Source of the DNA: Planctomycetota bacterium
GTDB lineage: Bacteria; Planctomycetota; Phycisphaerae; UBA1845
DNA length: 64,000 bases
NCBI GenBank assembly: GCA_016208685.1
Contig: JACQXM010000024.1
Location: 1-64,000, forward strand
Reading direction: 5' to 3'
Made by a program: the position numbers and the translations under genes. The notes below the pieces were generated by a model that made no database searches, was not told the origin of the DNA, and worked only from the letters and a program-made list of their open reading frames with translations. Numbering within the stretch: position 1 is the first letter of the stretch; each line of letters starts with the position of its first letter. Of the stretch, positions 60,064 through 64,000 are shown piece after piece.

Positions 60064-61836
60064 CTAGTCGCCGTCGGTGGGAACAACGACGTTATTATAC
60101 GGCAGAAGAGTGCCCTTGGCACGTTCCAGATCGATGAGCGCCACGTTGTAGTCCACCATGGCGCCGATGAGCGCGCGTCGTGCCGAGGCAAGGCTCTGGC
60201 GTGCGCTGAGCTCACTGTTGAGCACGATGAAATCCTTGCGTTCGGCGCGGGCGACGATGGACTCCACTTCACGCTCGCGGGCCTCCGCCGATTCATACCC
60301 CGGGGCGATCTGATCGTACGTGGTGGAGAGGGCCCGGACGGCGAGGTTCACGTCGAGGATGACCTCTTCAAACAACGCCTTGAGTGCCGCGACGGCCTGG
60401 TGATGTTGCAGAATGGCGCGCTTGTGCGCGGCACGGGGGCCGCGGTTCCCGATCGGCAACTCGAACTCCACTCCCACCAGGTAATCAACGTAGTTGTGGC
60501 GCGTTACTTCGTCGAAGGAGCGATCCGCCGTGCCCGCCAGCCCGTCGATGGTGTAACGAAAGACGACATCGAACCGCGGCAGCTCGGCGTTCTTCGCCCG
60601 GCCCGCGGCGATCTTGGCCGTTTCGATGCGCAGCTCCTGTTCCTTGAGCTCGGAGCGGTGATCCAGCGCCACCTGCACTTCCGCCAGCGGGTCCACCACC
60701 AGCCGTTGCAGCGAGGGAAAATCGTCGGGGATGATTTCGACATCCTCGGCCAGGTTGACCTGTGGGTCGTTCATGATTGCCGCCAGGCGATCCTCGGCGT
60801 CCATAACTGCGGCACGAACGCGGATAAACTCAGCGCGGCTCTGCTCCAGGTTCGCCTTGGTGGCCGAGATCTGCACCGGCGTGACATCGAAGGCTTGGCG
60901 GGCAACGAGGTAATCGTAGATCTGCTCGAAGTCCGCCAGGACTCGGGCGGTGATGACCACGTTGCGCCTCGCCTCGACCAGGCGCCAGTAAACCTCCTCG
61001 GCATTCCGCAGGGTGTCGCGGACCTTGCGCTCGAAAGCGTGGTTGCTGATGCGGCGGTCGTTCTTGTTGATGAGGATGACCGAGCGGTTGAAATCCAGTC
61101 CGAAGCCGCGCAGCAGCGGCTGGCGGAACTCGAATTGCAGATCGCTGAAGTACTCGGGGTTGATCTGTTGAAACCGCAGCGTCGTCTTGCTTCGTTGCAG
61201 ACCGTAGCTGCCCGATACGCTCATGCCCGTGGGCAGGAGCTTGCGCACGCCGTAACGCGATTCGAAGAAATCCAGATCCCCCGCCTGAAGCTGGGACCCC
61301 GTGGGCCGGTCCTGCTTGTTTTTGGTGATGTTGGTGAAAAACACGGCGTCGAGCGCCGCTTCGGCCTCGACGACGCGCGTCGTGGCGACGGCCGGGTTGT
61401 AACGCTCCGCCTGAACCGAGTAGTTGCTCTCCAGCGTGCGACGCAGCGCTTCCTCCAACGAAAGATGATACTGCTTGGCGCGCCGCACGGTGCCCAGGCG
61501 TTCCAGCAGCCGCGTTTGGTAGGTGACGGCGGTCTTGTCGTCCGTCCGCCGGCTTTGTTCAAGGGCCGTGGTGACCCGAGCGCGCTCCGCTTCGGGGTCG
61601 GGGATGTGCCATTGCAGCCGATCCGACGCAAACGGGAGCTCACTGCCGGCGGCCCGCGCCTCGCCTGGGGCAGCGCCGTTGGTTGACCCCTCTCCCGAAC
61701 GAGCTGGTTCACGCCCGGTCGTCCCGGTGCTGGAATCCGCCGCGGCACCTGCCGGCGCCGTGTCCGTACCGTCTTCGTCCCTGGCGGCGGCCGGCAGCAA
61801 CACCGCCAACAGCAACACGCTCAGCATTCGCAGCAT
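60064..61836 (-). CDS. TolC-family outer-membrane protein
   Basis: A 590-residue outer-membrane efflux-type protein. A signal peptide (MLSVLLLAVLLPAAARD) is followed by a linker of about 60 low-complexity residues and then two repeats of the TolC coiled-coil region. Typical stretches are LSLEEALRRTLESNYSVQAE near the start and SLASARRALIGAMVDYNVAL near the end. The linker is Ala/Gly-rich and unusual for the family. It is not followed by an efflux pump or membrane-fusion gene. It may serve a type I secretion or efflux system encoded elsewhere. Confidence 0.85.
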   Translation of the reverse strand: MLRMLSVLLLAVLLPAAARDEDGTDTAPAGAAADSSTGTTGREPARSGEGSTNGAAPGEARAAGSELPFASDRLQWHIPDPEAERARVTTALEQSRRTDDKTAVTYQTRLLERLGTVRRAKQYHLSLEEALRRTLESNYSVQAERYNPAVATTRVVEAEAALDAVFFTNITKNKQDRPTGSQLQAGDLDFFESRYGVRKLLPTGMSVSGSYGLQRSKTTLRFQQINPEYFSDLQFEFRQPLLRGFGLDFNRSVILINKNDRRISNHAFERKVRDTLRNAEEVYWRLVEARRNVVITARVLADFEQIYDYLVARQAFDVTPVQISATKANLEQSRAEFIRVRAAVMDAEDRLAAIMNDPQVNLAEDVEIIPDDFPSLQRLVVDPLAEVQVALDHRSELKEQELRIETAKIAAGRAKNAELPRFDVVFRYTIDGLAGTADRSFDEVTRHNYVDYLVGVEFELPIGNRGPRAAHKRAILQHHQAVAALKALFEEVILDVNLAVRALSTTYDQIAPGYESAEAREREVESIVARAERKDFIVLNSELSARQSLASARRALIGAMVDYNVALIDLERAKGTLLPYNNVVVPTDGD

Positions 61837-62177
61837 ACCCTGGCACTTCCATTCGCCGCTTTGATAAGCGGGCAGGTGTGGATTCGCCGCCTGGCGGCCG
61901 AAATTCGCGTCGGCGCCACGACCCCGCTCCGCGCTCGCGGGGTCTCCATCGGCGCGGGCATGGTAACGGCGCGGTCCGCAGTGCGTCAAACGGCGAAACC
62001 GGTGCGCGCGAGTCTCCGACAAATTCCGACGCCGTGCGTCGCCTCCCCGGCGTTCGCGCGGTACCTTTTGGCCCGACACGGCCGCCGCCCACGGGGCGGG
62101 CGACCGCCCCGCTGGGCGTCGCGCCGCGGTGACCGCGCCGCGAGCGGCAAGGGGTGTTCGGGCGAGCGTTGGCTTCA
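61837..62177. other. Divergent intergenic region, 341 bases
   Basis: Promoters for the minus-strand TolC-family gene and the plus-strand HELLH protein gene should be here, but I see no convincing hexamers. A perfect eight-base hairpin CGGGGCGG-GCGA-CCGCCCCG lies at 62091-62110. No gene or known repeat is visible. Confidence 0.35.
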
Positions 62178-62930
62178 ATGAAGAGCTTCTTCCGCCTTCC
62201 GCTGGACGACGTGTTGGCCTCCATGGAGCCCATGATGCGCGTGCGCCGGCCCGTGGTACCGATGCTCACCATGGTCGCGGCCATGGTGGTCACCTGGTTC
62301 CTCTACGTGCCCATCCACGAACTGCTGCATGTTTTCGGCTGCACGGTGTTCGGCGGAACGGTCAGCGAATTGGAGCTCAAACCCATGTACGGGGGGACGC
62401 TGCTGGCGCAGTGGTTTCCCTTCGTCAAACCCGGAGGAAGCTACGCGGGCCGGTTGTCGGGTTTCGACTATCGCGGCTCGGACTGGATCTACCTTTCGAC
62501 GGATTTCATGCCCTTCGTGCTGTCGGTGTGCGTCGGTGTCCCGCTCATGCGCCTGTGCACGCGGCGCCGCCGCCCCGGACTGCTCGGCCCCGCGGTGGTG
62601 GTGGGGTTGGCGCCGTTTTATAACATTCCGGGCGACTACTTTGAGATGGCGTCGATCATGGTAACGCGCGCAGCCACCGTGGTCTCCGGCGGGGGAGGCG
62701 GTCCTCCGGTCCTGGCGGGAATCCGTTCCGACGACATATTCGCCCTGTTGGACTCATTGATTGCAGGACCTGCGCGCCTGGGGCTCGAGGGCATCGGGAC
62801 CATCTGCCTGGCGATTCTGCTGATTGTCGTCTCGCTGATGCTGGACGTGCTGCTGGCCTTCCTCACCTACGCACTGGGCGGCGTGGTGGCGAGGGTGACG
62901 GTGGGGCCCCCACGGCGCGTCGAGCTCTGA
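62178..62930 (+). CDS. Membrane protein with intramembrane HELLH metalloprotease-like motif
   Basis: A 250-residue protein with about four membrane segments. The first (about 27-46, LTMVAAMVVTWFLYVPI) ends in HELLH (His47, Glu48, His51), the zinc-binding HExxH layout of site-2 (M50-type) proteases. A later segment has NIPGDYFEMASI, with Asp153 and Glu156 placed where the third metal ligand would be expected. Start is the ATG at 62178; a GTG at 62154 is an alternative. The gene precedes a Rieske protein and a cytochrome b gene. No substrate is known; it may be a membrane protease, or a related membrane protein that keeps the motif. Confidence 0.7.
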   Translation: MKSFFRLPLDDVLASMEPMMRVRRPVVPMLTMVAAMVVTWFLYVPIHELLHVFGCTVFGGTVSELELKPMYGGTLLAQWFPFVKPGGSYAGRLSGFDYRGSDWIYLSTDFMPFVLSVCVGVPLMRLCTRRRRPGLLGPAVVVGLAPFYNIPGDYFEMASIMVTRAATVVSGGGGGPPVLAGIRSDDIFALLDSLIAGPARLGLEGIGTICLAILLIVVSLMLDVLLAFLTYALGGVVARVTVGPPRRVEL

Positions 62931-62990
62931 GGTCCGGCGAGGCACGCTGGATACGCCGCATGATGACACAACCGGGCTGTAAAACAGTAA

Positions 62991-63533
62991 ATGAACCGGC
63001 GTGAGCTGCTCAGTTACGTTGTCACCTCGCTCCGCGCGGCTATGGGACTGGTCGTCCTTGTGCCCGGCGCGCGCTTTATCGCGGGTCGCCGGCGCAACCG
63101 GGCCGACGCCGCGGGTTTCGTTCGCGTAGCGGCCCTCGAAGCCCTTCCGCCGGGAACGCCTGTGCGGCTCAGCGTCACGCGAGATCGCTGGGATGCCTAC
63201 ACGCGTTACCCCCCCGGCGTAGTCGGTAGCGTGTGGGTTCTGCGCCATGACGTGAAAGGCGGGGACGCCGCGAGCGTTCGCTGCTACCAGGCTATCTGCC
63301 CCCATCTGGGCTGCGGTACCGACTACTCCCCCACCCGCCGTTCGTTCACCTGTCCGTGTCACGCGAGCGATTTCGATCTGGCGGGGCGACGGGTCAGCGG
63401 TCCGTCTCTTCGCGACATGGATGAGCTGGAATGCCGCGTGACCGACCCGGACCCGAAGGGGCGGCGCTGGGTCGAGGTGTTTTACAGGGAATTCCGCACG
63501 GGGACTGAGGCGAAAGTCCCGGTTGGGGTCTGA
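62991..63533 (+). CDS. Rieske iron-sulfur protein of a bc-type complex
   Basis: A 180-residue protein with an N-terminal twin-arginine-like start (MNRRELLSYVV) and one membrane segment, then a Rieske domain. The 2Fe-2S ligands are Cys103 and His105 in CPHLGC and Cys121 (with Cys123/His124) in CPCHASDF, the two-box pattern CxHxxC and CPCH. It transfers electrons from quinol to a cytochrome c or f. It is followed 36 bases later by a cytochrome b gene, as in QcrA-QcrB or PetC-PetB operons. The ribosome site is weak. Confidence 0.9.
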   Translation: MNRRELLSYVVTSLRAAMGLVVLVPGARFIAGRRRNRADAAGFVRVAALEALPPGTPVRLSVTRDRWDAYTRYPPGVVGSVWVLRHDVKGGDAASVRCYQAICPHLGCGTDYSPTRRSFTCPCHASDFDLAGRRVSGPSLRDMDELECRVTDPDPKGRRWVEVFYREFRTGTEAKVPVGV

Positions 63534-63569
63534 AGTCGGTCCCGGCCGGCTGGTCGACGGATATGCCTC

Positions 63570-64000
63570 ATGCGAGAGGTTCTCGTCAGTCTGCTGGTCA
63601 CTCTCTTCCTCCTCCAGGCCGCCACCGGCGTCCTGTTGATGGCGGTGTATAGTCCGTCCACGACCAACGCCTGGAGCAGCGTGTGGTACATCCAGGCCCA
63701 GGCGCCTGCCGGCTGGTTGCTGCGCGGGCTGCATTACTTCGCCGCAGACGCCATGATCGCGCTCGGGGCCATGCTGGTCGCGTGGCTGGCGCTGGTACCG
63801 GGATGCACGGGGGCCAACCGGCGACGGTGGTGGTGGGCGCTAACTGCGTTGGCGGCCGTGCTGGCGGCGGCCTTGAGCGGCTACCTTCTTCCGTGGGACC
63901 AGCGCGCCTACTGGGGAACCGTGGTGCGAACCAACATCCTGGCGCGCACGCCGGCATTCGGAGAAGCGCTGCGCCGGCTGCTTCTCGGCGGCGAGGCCAT
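63570..64000 (+). CDS. Cytochrome b (N-terminal part, cut by window end)
   Basis: The frame is open from the ATG at 63570 to the window end, giving 143 codons. It has long membrane segments, a haem-binding histidine stretch LLRGLHYFAADAMI and the LSGYLLPWDQRAYWGT motif that lines the quinol site of cytochrome b. The gene lies 36 bases after the Rieske gene, forming a bc-type complex operon. The stop codon and the C-terminal half lie outside the window. Start by position and family fit only, since no strong ribosome site is seen. Confidence 0.85.
   Translation, partial: MREVLVSLLVTLFLLQAATGVLLMAVYSPSTTNAWSSVWYIQAQAPAGWLLRGLHYFAADAMIALGAMLVAWLALVPGCTGANRRRWWWALTALAAVLAAALSGYLLPWDQRAYWGTVVRTNILARTPAFGEALRRLLLGGEA

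Overview
The window is high-GC, densely coded bacterial DNA that I attribute to a member of the Planctomycetota, most likely close to the Phycisphaerae. This is inferred from gene content, not from an rRNA gene. The markers are large secreted proteins ending in dockerin-like Asp/Asn repeats, cysteine-rich modules of the DCNxNxxPDxCD and CxxDxDCP kind, an ECF-type sigma factor next to a Ser/Thr kinase with TPRs, and short GTGGCA...TGCCAC palindromic repeats between genes. No rRNA, tRNA, CRISPR array, transposase or phage gene was seen.

Layout. 1-4.5 kb: an SPFH/band-7 membrane protein behind a clear sigma-70-type promoter, a small ribbon-helix-helix protein, a TPR protein and a secreted Lys/Ala/Pro-rich protein. 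4.7-13.3 kb: an alpha-glucan module, with glgX-glgB-malQ packed on the minus strand and a short glucan phosphorylase divergent from them. 13.3-17.6 kb: an orphan Kazal-like fragment and a 1355-residue cysteine-rich secreted protein. 18.0-20.3 kb: a membrane-anchored PAS-methyltransferase paired with an autoinducer-synthase-like acyltransferase. 20.6-29.1 kb: a PQQ-type beta-propeller protein, MobA, a tiny lipoprotein, an NtrC-type two-component pair, a heptose kinase/nucleotidyltransferase fusion in reversed domain order, and a secreted protein with a C-terminal sorting-like tail. 29.4-36.5 kb: an IPTL-CTERM-type secreted protein, a 640-bp intergenic region with hairpin repeats, and a 1677-residue protein built from six tandem units of about 182 residues.

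36.7-40.3 kb: the ECF sigma factor and TPR kinase. 40.4-46.6 kb: an NHLRC2-like thioredoxin/NHL protein, an SDR epimerase, and a tightly packed acyl-CoA operon (3-hydroxyacyl-CoA dehydrogenase, enoyl-CoA hydratase, B12-type acyl-CoA mutase). The mutase has the isobutyryl-CoA-type active-site pair Phe/Gln, not the methylmalonyl-CoA-type pair Tyr/Arg. 47-56.7 kb: a LOG-family protein, a trypsin-like protease overlapping moaB, lysS, a lolCE/lolD transporter pair overlapping ilvE, and rpmE. 57-64 kb: sppA, a radical SAM protein, a TolC-family protein, a membrane protein with an intramembrane-type HELLH motif, a Rieske protein, and the start of a cytochrome b gene cut by the window end.

Most of this is housekeeping or cell-envelope biology. 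The least explained items are the acyltransferase/PAS-methyltransferase pair (a possible small-molecule signal pathway), the regularly repeated 546-bp megaprotein, the isobutyryl-CoA-mutase-like operon, the HELLH protein beside the bc-type complex, and the Kazal fragment antisense to the phosphorylase end. Start codons were chosen by ribosome-binding site, signal peptide and family length where these were visible.
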